DNA of 64,000 nucleotides. Source: Parelaphostrongylus tenuis. Taxonomy: Eukaryota; Nematoda; Chromadorea; Rhabditida; Metastrongylidae. Position numbers and translations under genes: made by a program. Positions 40,501-52,500 of this stretch are shown here, in pieces. The stretch's first letter is position 1, and each line of letters begins with the position of its first letter. Below the pieces are notes generated by a model, which saw only the letters and a program-made list of their open reading frames with translations, had not been told where the DNA came from and made no database searches. The stretch spans positions 44,418 to 108,417 of the forward strand of contig JAHQIW010000099.1 in assembly GCA_019055375.1 (NCBI GenBank). Direction: 5' to 3'.

Positions 40501-43500
40501 CCAAGCGCTCAAACTCACCACTATCGTTAACTTGCTACCAGACCTGTCTAGTAGGATAGCAGCATTGAGCTGATATATCGGTAGGTCATCGCCATTTAAC
40601 GCATAGACCAGATGACGCATCCCTCAGGGATTGATCAACGCCGAGAGCTTTTTCTTACTCTTTTAATGTCTCGCTGCTGGATACTCTTCCGTATATCCAC
40701 CCTGTTTCAGCCCCATGGGAAAAATGTGTTTTCTGCTTTCCTTCATAGTTTCAATAGTCTTCCAAATGCTTGAACCTCGAGAATTTTAATAGTGTACTTT
40801 ATTTTCATATCCTATTTTTATTTCATTTCTGTTTTTAGAGTTTTTTTTTCATAAAAGACGCTATCAGGATCTATTAAATTATAGCGAGGTCTTCAAAAAA
40901 GTCGAGTATAAAAGTATTACTCAATTTAGCAGTTATGAGCAATTCACTGTTAATCACAACAAAGTCAGGCGATCTCATTACTTCACATGCAGAGATTTGT
41001 TATCACTGCAATATAAGGTGATCTTTTCACTTTTCAAGCAGTGCAAAAAATCCGTCGTCGGTTCCTTTATATGTAGGGGGTATATCACATTACAAGAAAC
41101 TGAGTGAACCGAAAGGCGCCAGCTACTGATGAGGCCAGAGGCCGGAACGCACGTCTAGCATTAGAAATGCCACAACAGACCTCATGAAAGGCTGAAAATA
41201 TGCTGTCACCGTATACATTATATTTTTGAAAGACATTTTTATTGCGCTATGACAGTAAGAATAAAACTCTACCTCATTCAAGCGTTTTTCGCTGGAGAAA
41301 TTGTTCTTTTTCTTCGGACTTTTGACAACCATTCGATAACATAAATCTCGACAATTTCAGTGATGCACTAACTTTTGTAAAAAAAAACCCTTAATGCGCT
41401 GTGACAATCAGGAGAGACTGGGTTTCGCAGATCTGGATCGCTTCGTTATCCGCATCTCATTTCGACCCCCATTAAAAACGCATTTTCTGATTTTTTCTAG
41501 AGTTTGAATAATCATTTGATAGCTTAAATCTTAGAAATTTTTCAGGTTACAGGCGCTTTGTTACATGTTACATGCGCTTTGTTACATGTTACATGATGTT
41601 ACAAATGGTTTGTTGAAGCACTGTAATAGTAAAAATAAAACTTTCTTACACTCAAAAACTTTTCGCTGAACAGAGCTTTCCCCCAAACTTCTGGTAGCCA
41701 TTCGATATCTTCGATATCATAGATTTCAACAATTTTGATGGTGTATTTGACTTTTTTGATAAACTCCTTAGTGTTCCCTAGTAGCCAGAAACTTTGGTTT
41801 TTGCACAGTGGCGACATTAGCATCAAGCAACAGCACTTTTTTCGGTGCTGAATGCGAAACCCAGTTTTCCTCTGACTGTTACAACACACTAGAAGTTCTT
41901 TTCAAAAACTAAGTATATCACTGATGTCGTCATGATTTGAGCTAACGAACATTGTTATTGGAAGTTCAAATAGAAAACTTTTCCGGTGGAAGATACTGAG
42001 TGTGAAACAAAATTTTGTCACTATTTCAGAAGCGCAATAAGAAGTCAATTTCAAAAATGGGATAAACCATTGAATTTTTCGTGATTTGAGCTATCAAAGC
42101 ACTACTAAATGTGTAGAAGAAACAAGGAACATGTTTTTGGAGAGCATGCAACAGGATAGAGACAACGGAAAGGAAAGGTATTCGTTGCTATAACTCACAG
42201 ACTATTTGCCACCGTTTAATACGATACGATAATGGAGAATAACTGTTGTACTCACGGATCTGATCTCTCATCGTCTTTTGTCAGATCAGATGCCGATTCG
42301 AATCGGCCATGATATTCTTGCACGAGAATCTCTTCATCTTCAGTAAGTTCTCGTTCATCGTCAACGATATCCTGCATAATTTCTAGATTTTCCTTTGAGA
42401 AAGGGCGACAAAAATGAACAAGAAGATGATTATCAGAAACAGACTGTGTTGGCATGATTGTTATGATCATCTTCTGATTTGACGTCGACGACGGTATTCT
42501 GCGATTGCGTTGAGTCCATAAGAGGGTCGGTAGTCGACGGTATCGGTTCCGGTAATGCCGAAGCAGCTGCGATTGCCGCATTACACAATGTGATCACTGT
42601 CACGATTTTCTGAAAAAAATATGCTTTCTCTTTAGTCCTTATTTCCTATTCCAAGATTACGTAGCAGATTGGTGTATTTAGAGTGTTACATTCAAAGAAC
42701 ACCATACAAAGGCATAAAAGCGTGCTAGCTCTTCTGAGTTGGTTGTTAAGTAAAAGCATTTTAGCTCTTTTTTTGAAGCAGATTCCGGGAATTTCATTTG
42801 AGAAATAAAACATGCCATTCAAATTCACTTGATTTGAGCCATCGAACGACTACCGAAATGTTCCACAAGAGCAAAAAATACGTTTTTTACCGAAGGCCTT
42901 AAACAGGGTCGAGATGGGGGTAAGTATCCTCTTTTTTTATTTCCTCCTCTCTAAACGATATTTCCCTGGATGCGCTATTCCATAAGTTTTGGCTCTAGAG
43001 CAATAAACAAGAAATTTAATAGCCAGAAGTAATTAAACATGCATGATTTTCGATATCGTTCAACTGCGCATTTTCATGCGAATATTTTGGTACACCACTT
43101 GCCTATATTTGCCTTGAGATGGAGTTGTTGTAAAAACGCTTCGTTATTACTCTTGCACGAATGTGTAGGGGAAAATGCTAGTGAAGCAGTATTCAAAATT
43201 ATTGGAGCTTCTTGTGGACGGCCCGAATGCAAGTGATCCACAGATTGTTTTCTCTAACTTCCCACTTCGCAAATCACTTTTTAGCCGTCCTTTCTGCAAC
43301 TGTATCATCGTCTCAAGCTTATTGATCTTGCACGCAACTTCACTAGCATTTTCTTCTATACGCCATTCGTGCATGATTAGAAAGCGGATTTGTCCACAAG
43401 CCAGCACCATCTTGAAGCAAGTATAAGCAAACTGTATAGCAAAATGTCCGCAAGAAAAAGTGCAATTGAACGACACCAAAATCATGCAATTTCAGTAACT

Positions 43501-46500
43501 TCTTCTAGATAAAGAGCGCATGTGGCGCAGTTGTTAGGGGTGCTCTGCGCCGCACGCCAGATGAATAGTTCGATGACGCGCTCATGGCTCAGCAAGCCAT
43601 CCATCACTACGGGATTGATAAATTTACCAGACGGCTCTCAGGCTTGTCTGCGAGGATAAGCAGCACTGACTTGGTTCAGCAGGAGGCCACTACGCGTCAT
43701 TGTAAAGGCCAAATATGCATTAAGTCACCTCAAACGAAGTTAGGAATCGAAGACGAATGCATGGCGCATCCCTCAGGGACTGACCAATGCCAAGATCTTT
43801 ATCCTTTATTCTTATCCTGTTAGAAAAATTTGATGTTTAGTGCTCTAGTGCCAAAACTTATGGTATGACCTATTACTACGGTTGGAAAGAAAGTTCTGGA
43901 GCGCTTCAATAAGCATGATATAATTCCTCTGCATATTACGAGAATATTACAGCTTCATTTGTGTAATTTTCCCACCATAAGCCGAAATAATATTTGTCTT
44001 TATATTCAGTTTGTTCCATGCCACCGCCATGTCGAACGATTCAAACAAAGTTCGTGTTTATTTCATTATTAATCCATTGAATCGACTGTTTTTAAAACCT
44101 CGTTATAAACATTCAAAATCAAATCCAAAAAAAAGAATGGTTTTAGCCTAAAACGAGGTTGGTACGCCAGGGCCATACACCGGTGTTTCGGAGGCTCGTC
44201 CTCCTCGTCAGTGACCCCCGCCCCACATTAAGCCCTGCATTGTAGCAAGGAGGGAGGCGTTTTTTTTTTGGATTTGATTTTGAATGTTTATAACGAGGTT
44301 TTGAAAACAGTCGATTCAATGGATTAGTTTTGGTCTACCAGCCGAAACATCGACTGATGGTGATGGACCAGTGTCATAGTGCACTATGCCATCACCACTT
44401 ACCATATACGCCTCCCTCCTTGCTACAATGCAGGGCTTAATGTGGGGCGGGGGTCACTGACGAGGAGGACGAGCCTCCGAAACACCGGTGTATGGCCCTG
44501 GCGTACCAACCTTATTTCATTATTATTGGAAAAAAGGCCTTTCACAGCGAGCAAAAACATTTATATATATGAAGTAGGAATGGAATACATGGAGTATACA
44601 TGGAATATTAATTAGTTTGAAGAATTGTTATTAATGTTTTTGTTTGGAATATAAGCATAAATTTGCTGTTTCTTACAAGTGCCGGAGAAGTTTCTTTCCA
44701 ACTCAATAGAATAAATCTGCTGAATATTTAGTGGCAACTTCAAACCTTTTTTCGAGTACCGTTATTCGAAAAAATACTTTTCACTCCTAAAAACAGACTA
44801 CTTCAAAAAAAAAAAAACTGTGAAAGTTCAAAGTGTTTCAGCGTTGATTTTTGTGTTGATTATCGTTTGACAAAACTCGGTTGTGGTGCACTCCGGCCTT
44901 TTGTGGTGCTCCCTCTTTGATGTAATTCATTGAGTGAAGAAAATTCCTAATTCACTAAATGTGTAAAAAAAAATCCACTTTTCCTGGAATGAAAATTCTT
45001 GATTCCTCGACAGCTCTTGTGTAACTTTTTGCGCGTAACAGTTCTTGGATCTCTCAGTAAATTTGATCATAGCACCGTTTTTTTTTTGGAATTCTGATCC
45101 GTAATATATAAAAAATGACTGATCAGCTTCACCTTTTCATTCTTCCCTCCCAATTTCTCGTGATTGGCGTTTGCGTGCTGTACTCGCTCTTTGATCAATG
45201 CTACATCGTTCTTCAGAACCGCAGCATCACTACGACAGGCCATTATGTGATCAGGAGATGGAGTAAAGATAACCGCCTTGTTGATTGCTGCTGTTCGTTG
45301 TTGCAGATCCTTACCACGATGTGCCACGTCGTCTATTACTCGCCAAAATGACTCACAGTCACGTCGCAGTTGTGCCAGTGATTGTAGCCGATCGACGAGG
45401 TCGCTACGAATCTGAATCATATAGAGAGTTTGAGAAAATGTTATGATGGACGATATTCTACATATATATATTATTTATATATTTATACGTGGATGTATAC
45501 ATATGTATATGCATGTGTGCATATATATGTGCAAACACATACACATATACCTAAACACGTATACACATACACAAACATACATACAAATGTGCGTACATAT
45601 ACACACATATATGTATGCGTACGCATACATAAATACCGAATCTGTTTAGGAATGTATTTCGTAGAAAATATAAGGTCCAAGACATCTTTGGAAGAGATTC
45701 CTCTCCAACTCGTCTGGTTAAGTGACTGGTAAATTATGGTGAGGGCTAATACTGAAGCAATTTACCAGTAATAGTGATAGAAAGTCTCGCAAAATATCAA
45801 ACACTGATGACGAACTAAGTTTGCTACCTTTCGTAGACAAAGTAACGTTTACTGACTCTCAAAAACGGCCAAAGTTTTCCGTTTTATCTGCCAAGTTCTC
45901 ATATTTTTTCGTTTCGTATTCTCACTGAAGCTTTCCATATTTGGACTAATACAACACGGTCGCGTAAGCGGTTGCGACACAACAGAAAGCATATGGAGAA
46001 CAATGTCCTTCGCAATCTCAGCATGGAAAGGACGACGAAAGACGAAGCATGTAAGTTCTGCAGAATTGGGCTAATATCTCACATATGTGAAGGATATGCA
46101 GTCGCGACTACGTGCATTGATTATATGTGTGAAATGATTGCTTACTTTACCTTCGAGCAGGCTATTTCAACTTTTATTAAGTTTGCAGAAGAACCTAACT
46201 CTACTATAATCCAGATATCCTTCTATCCACAAGAAAGAAAATTCCTTCCTGTTTCACTCTGGGAAGAATCCGACATTTTTCTCCAAAGCTAATTTTTCCA
46301 TCACTTTTGGAAGCGTTATTTCAAAAATCGATAAGCAAGCTATAATTCATCTAGAAAAAATTAATGATGTCAGCGAATGTGCCGTTGATATCTGCAGCTG
46401 GACATTTGTGTTTCAAACGTTGAAATTTTAGGATTCCACTGCAAACTGCCGACATGTGAAAAAATTCAGCAACCGAAAAGTGATGCGATACGTCGGAAAA

Positions 46501-49500
46501 CCAATAGAACCGTGAATGTATCGAGAAGCCAAACAAATTTGGCAGCCGAAGAAGCAAATCCGTTGATGACACACAGTGGAAGAAAATGACCCGAATTGAG
46601 AAATTCACAGAACACCAACAAATAGGACTCCATCAACAGTAAAATTACAGATGGATACATAATATGAACATGCTGAACTGGAAAAGCATGAAAAGATTGT
46701 AAAGGTGTTGACAGCCTAAAAAGCCATTATGGCACCAGGTGTACCAAATGGTGGAAATATGGGAACGGCTCTTAGTGCAATGATAACTCTTCAAAATCAC
46801 AAGTTCGACCCACTTTGATTCGAAACCAACATGACTGTGAAGAAACAGCAGAGATACTGAAAACACCGGAATTTTTATGTGTATGCTAAGATGATTCGTT
46901 GTTGCGCCGTTACAGAACTGCTACTCGATTCGTTGTGTTGCATTCCCCATTCGTGGAATCGGTTTCTCGGGTCTATATACAGATTCGACTGTGGCTCAGG
47001 AATCTATCGCTTCGCTCTCAATGACAAGAAGAATTTCCTATTATGCGACTGATTTTTAAAAACCTCCGTAGAACCTCAGCATAAATCAATCGAATAAAAG
47101 GCAATGTTTATATGAAACAGCCGCAAAAACATCGACTGAAAGAACGACAATGCAACACGTGATATTTCACTTAACGAGCACTGTGGCATCTTCCCCTTCT
47201 GCTACTCTAAGTTTCTGTAATTGTACAGAAAATGACATTCCTAGGTGTTGATTGACATTCCTTAGTTTTGACTAATCTTAGCACAGGCGTCATCACTTCC
47301 ATTGGACCTCATGGGAATCAGATTGATCATAGCAAAATAGTGTTCTAATAGACAATATGTTTAATCATTATTTTCAAGGCAACACTTATCTGTACATCTC
47401 ATGGCTTGGATCTCAATGTTGTAGAGAAATAGCATTCTACCAGACAAAATTCCTAGCCTTCATCTCCGTATATAAGCCGTGTCAGAAACTCCGCAGGGAA
47501 AGTCCTTTCAACGGTCTTACCACGTATCCTACGTCCATATTTCTCTGCTTCTTTATCATAATATCTCCTCCGAACTAATCTATTCATATACTGTGTTTTA
47601 CGTCTAGGCACTGCAGTTCAGAGTCAATTCTATACACTAAGTATGGGGCACGTGATACTGGCGAGACGGCCAAACGGTCGAAATGTACATATATCACTAA
47701 GATACAATAATAAACCTCGTAAAAGGCTCATAAAAAGTCTGTGGTGACATGACGAATGTTGACCAAGCATCCTCCTAGAAGTTGAACATGCCGGTGTTAG
47801 AAGACTTACGAAATCACTTTAGTTCCACCAAAAATAGATATAGTGTGGGTAGATGAAAACAAGGAAAGGATAATCTGCACTTTCTCAAATTTTACTGAGT
47901 GTCTATTTTTCCATTTCGAACGTTTTCGACATCTCGCTCATAACAATGTAATCTGATAACATATTTGCTCGCACTGTAAAAGTACCCCAACAGACCTCAT
48001 GAAAGGCTCAAAATACGTTGTCAGATTATATTGTTTTGAGTCAGGTCTCAAAAACACTTGAAATGAAAGGTATGACTATATTGTTTTACGAGCCACGAAC
48101 AGTCGATTGTACAACACTGTCCGCTAGGGTGATATTTTCACCAAACTGCACTTTTACATAGTTTGACGTCGGCTCCTTTATACAGGAGATATCCGCCCGC
48201 CTGAACTGAATGAAAAGGCACCATGCAACTGACGAGGCTTCAGTGCCGAAACACGTATCTTGTATGTATAAGTGCCCTAATAGGTCTCATGGAAGGCTCA
48301 AAATATGTTATTAAATGTATTGCCTATTTTTTTATGATTTAGTCTCAAAAAATCTCAAACATATGCCTACAGAGGAATATGGCGGAAAAATGAATACATA
48401 GAATATTCAGGTGCATAAAAATCCATGAGCTTACGTCAGCGATTCGCTTTGCAACTTCGCTAACACCTCTGCGCGCCTCATGTTTCGATGCAGGATCGAC
48501 GGTCACTTGAGCGACTAACCTCTCTTTCGCCACTTCCAATGCAACGAGAGCCGATTTTCTAGGAAAAAAAAGTGATGAGTTCAGTACAGTTGCAACAAAA
48601 CCAAAAAAAAAAAACGTTGAAGGTTGGAATACTCTCCACATTTATATGCAGCCATCGATTTAGAGAGCAATCGTGAAAATAGGTATTGATCGATTTGGGG
48701 TCATGATCAATCCACATTATATGCCTGGCAAGGCGAAACCATGTTGCATACATGCTTGCTAGCAAAATAAACCCACTTCTCGGCGATCTGAGTATTCTTT
48801 GCCGTTGCAACCTTGATTGCTTCATCAATCGCTTTCATATCGTATGGATTGAAATCCGATTCAAGTTCTGTCGTTGTTTCATCAAGCCTTAATCTTATAG
48901 TGCAATTTTTAACGGACAAAAAAAGAAAAATGACATTTTTTGTCTCATACAATATGAGAAATTTCTCAGACATGGCTTAATAGTTCCAAGAGATCTCCAT
49001 GGTTTTTTATCTGATGTCTAGATTTGAACACTACTTCTGAAAAGTGGTGATTATTTGAACACTACTGGTACACAAATCTACAACTCTGATAGCACGCGTC
49101 CCCGGTATGGATGAAATGAGGGTTCGACTCTCGTCTCAAGTCGTATTTTTGCTCAACACTCAACTCTCTTAGGTTTTTATAACTCTCAGTTTTCTTTTAT
49201 ATTAAGATAGATTCAAGGAGGGATTCATTATTATTATTTCGATTAACAATCACTATATTGTAATGCCACAATTAACGAGGTTGACTCATTCAAAATCAGT
49301 GAAAATAGGAATCAATAGACTCGATCTATCGATTCTGCTGGGTGAATATGACTGACCAGAACTGTAAATTTTCCAGCCCTTGTCGAAGCTGACTTTGATC
49401 AACAGCACAAGCATCGAGCCGAATGCGTGACTCCCGGCTCGCCCGCACGAGGTCGCGGAATCGTGTTTCGACGTCGCGTACGCGGCGGCGAAGCGTTGTC

Positions 49501-52500
49501 GCTCGCTCACCGTCTTCTTTCAATCGTGGTAGTATAATGCCAAGACGTCGCACTGCATCACAAACTAGCGTTTCAGTACGCGGTAACATCTGAAAAATCG
49601 TTCAGAAATTGTTTATTGTCGTCACTTTTTTTTTCGAACATTGGAGACCAGCAGAACACAGCGCCAGCCAGCCCCGCCTTGCTGCCACGCGCAGCGGGTA
49701 GCAATCCAATGTGGCGCGTAGTTAGTGAAACCTCCTATCGAGAAGACGGTTTCTGGTTCGACCCCCTGTCACGACGCTTCGCAGCAGGTTTTTTGTTGTT
49801 GCTTTTTGGTGTCGATTTGTTCTAAGGCTTTTCTACGACGCAGGAATGATAGGAGAAAGACGCGAGTTATCTTACAAATCACTACTTTTCGAGATGAAGC
49901 GAAGATCTGTGGGGTAACAAAGGAATCAAGGGACAGCTTACGCGAAACCGACAACATCAACTTCTATGGAAGTTTCTTCAAAAAGTGTCCAGTGTAGTAG
50001 GTATGTTTCAAATTTGACCTTTACAACATCGTAGAAGAAATGCGAAAAAAATTCATAGGAATTGGACATAATGTAAATACAATATTGTATAAATATATGA
50101 ATTATATAAAAATTGCCTCATAAATTTACGTTTTATATCAAAAAGTAATGAAAAGTAGACAACTGAGCGCTTTTTTTTTTGCTATAATGATAGTGTAGAA
50201 AGCCTCCAATACTTCGACTTTAAATAATAACACCAAAAAATTTTCCATAAAGCGCTGTGATGGGGTTCGAACTAGCAACCTTATTCCCGATGGCCGGCTG
50301 CACTAATGACTTGACACTACGGACTGATCGTCGCTCGCGGTAGGGTGGAGTTAGTGCCATGGGCCTGTCGTACCCAAAGTGTTTATCCTGCTTTCTGTTT
50401 ACAGCTCTCTAGCTTCGTTTGGTTATAATGAATACTTGACCTTTTCACAAAGTTCCTGTCCGAGCTAGTACTCTTAAATTATTTTTCAAATCTAAGCGAA
50501 CGACTGTTTTATTCATCAACACATTCCAGACGGCGTGCTATACAGTTTGGTTGGAACGCGATACCTACATTCACTTTCGGTATATTTTCGTTGGGACACA
50601 CAAAAAAGCGAGGTGAACTGCATTTGAGACAGTCTTCTACTGCACTGTTCGATTCCAAGAAGAGAAAGAAGGAAAAGAAATTACACGTAACAAAAAGGCA
50701 GCTTTTAAGGGCGAATTATGAAGGACTATTCAATCACGCATGACCTATAGCGTCCATGCCGTCCAAAACGTGCTCATTAATACTACTTAATGAGAACTTG
50801 TTTTTATCATACACATATCTATGATAAAGCTTTGTTGGGCGTCGTTTACATGGACAAATTTGGATCAGTTCAGTTATTCGCAAGATAGCTTACAGTCGAA
50901 ACTTTGAAACGAATTTTTGTTACGTTACGTTTCACCACCAAACATCCGGTGCTTTATCTTTAATTTTGAAAGAAAAGTGGAAAAGAAATAAAATGAAAGG
51001 ATGTGTGAGCGAAAATTTCATAGCGTTTTGAAGTTAGTAACTCATAAAGATAGCTCTACAAAGCTGTCTTTGAGCTTCGTGAAAAAGGTACAAAACCACA
51101 AGATAATGCCACTAATCGTAAAAAATGTGAAAGAGGATTGTAACCAAATAACTTTCTTTATCAATGAAAAATGGAATGCAGATCGATGGATGACTAAATG
51201 GATGAGAAAGTGTGAAATCCGATTGATTGGAGAGTGACTAGTGAGAAAAAAGAACGAAAATTAAGATTAATGCAACCATAAGAATGAACATGGATGAAGC
51301 TAAAAATAGCAGATCAGAAAGAACAAACTGACGTGGAGTCTTGTAATTCAGAAGGACTAACGAGCCACTGTAGGCTAATGCTCGTTACAACACCAACCTC
51401 TTCAACAGCTCGTTGACGTTCCTCGAGTTCTTGTAGTGGTGGAGTCGTTTCTCGTCCGTTGAAAACAGTCCATAGCATTGTCACCGATAGTCACATTTTT
51501 TTCTGTTTCGAGTAACACCTGACCAATGTGAAGATTAAATGGTGATCATTATCGAGATCTAACAAGTGTTCACGTTACACCACGACAACGAGAAAAACAC
51601 GACATAGTGTTTCACTTCGTAGGCGAATCAGTAAGTTCACTGGCCATCGATGCATACGATTTTAGGACATTTCAACCAATTAAATAGATAAAAGATTATA
51701 ATTGTCAAAAAGAATACTTTCAAGCGTCCTTAGAATCATACCTGTTGCAGTTTTTCCCATTCAACTCGATCGTCACCGGCTTTTTTCATTATTTCTGTGA
51801 GATCATTCTTCAACGTTTGTATGCGTTCTTGTGTATGTGACAGTTCTAATACATCCATTGTCATCTGATGCTCGTCAATCGTTGTCAACGCATCGTCCAG
51901 ATCGTTGAACATCTTCTGAAAAGCATTTCAACTGTTGTCAGCGTACGAAGAAAAACCTCAGTTACATTTATGTGCTCGCAAAAAGATTCAGTATAGTTGT
52001 TTATTTGCATAAAAAAACTCTTTGACCCAAAATAATAAAACAACGCATCGAAGAACAAAAAAAAAAGAAACTCAAACTTAGATGGAAAAACAAGTTATAT
52101 TACTCTATGCGAAATTTTATTATATCTCTCAAAATGTTCTGCAATTCATATTCTAAGTGAAATTTTCAAATTACTTTTGGCATATTGTAAAGCAATTTTT
52201 CTTTGACCTCGACATAACCCGTAGATCCTATTCCATTTTTCGACCACGCCTATAACACAAGGATTTGGAGGCGTCTCATCTTCTTCAAAGCTGACATCCA
52301 CCGTCGTTTGTCTTCGACTTGGGCACGACGAATCGCCCGAAGATAACAAATTACTATCAACGGATGAACAGCTAATAAGCATAACAAATCACTTTCAACT
52401 AGTGATTAACCTGTTAGCATACGCTTCATCTTATTTATAAGGAGTTCGCCGATTGAGGTCTTCATTCGAACAATCAGTGCTCCACCGAAAAAGGTTGAAC

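Larger units (their letters stand above)
39493..42255. other. Intron of dys-1 (between exons 17 and 18)
   Basis: A 2.8 kb intron. The part 39,500-40,400 is unique sequence with no gene. It then holds a SINE-like copy, a hammerhead repeat and a TGCGCTGTAG cluster in succession. Confidence 0.65.
44071..44512. repeat. Two interleaved, almost identical inverted repeats (A-B-A'-B')
   Basis: Arm A, 44,071-44,134, has its reverse complement at 44,260-44,325 with one mismatch apart from run length. Arm B, 44,156-44,259, is repeated at 44,409-44,512 as an exact 104 bp reverse complement. A and B are therefore interleaved rather than nested. Arm B is GC-rich and contains a complete hammerhead motif in each copy. 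Confidence 0.93.
45412..48434. other. Intron of dys-1 (between exons 14 and 15)
   Basis: A 3.0 kb intron. It starts with the microsatellite, has unique sequence at 45.7-47.6 kb with no gene I can support, and ends with two hammerhead repeats in direct orientation. Confidence 0.65.

Noticed and set aside
44340..44375. GAAAC followed by CUGAUGG as a further hammerhead
   Set aside because: The core elements are in the wrong order and no stem II is formed; only a coincidental resemblance to the neighbouring motifs.
45430..45732. Tyr/His-rich open frames in both strands
   Set aside because: They are translations of the TA/CA microsatellite.
49616..49825. Plus-strand open frame with hydrophobic C-terminus
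   Set aside because: It crosses a decayed tRNA-like repeat and has no recognisable features; likely non-coding.
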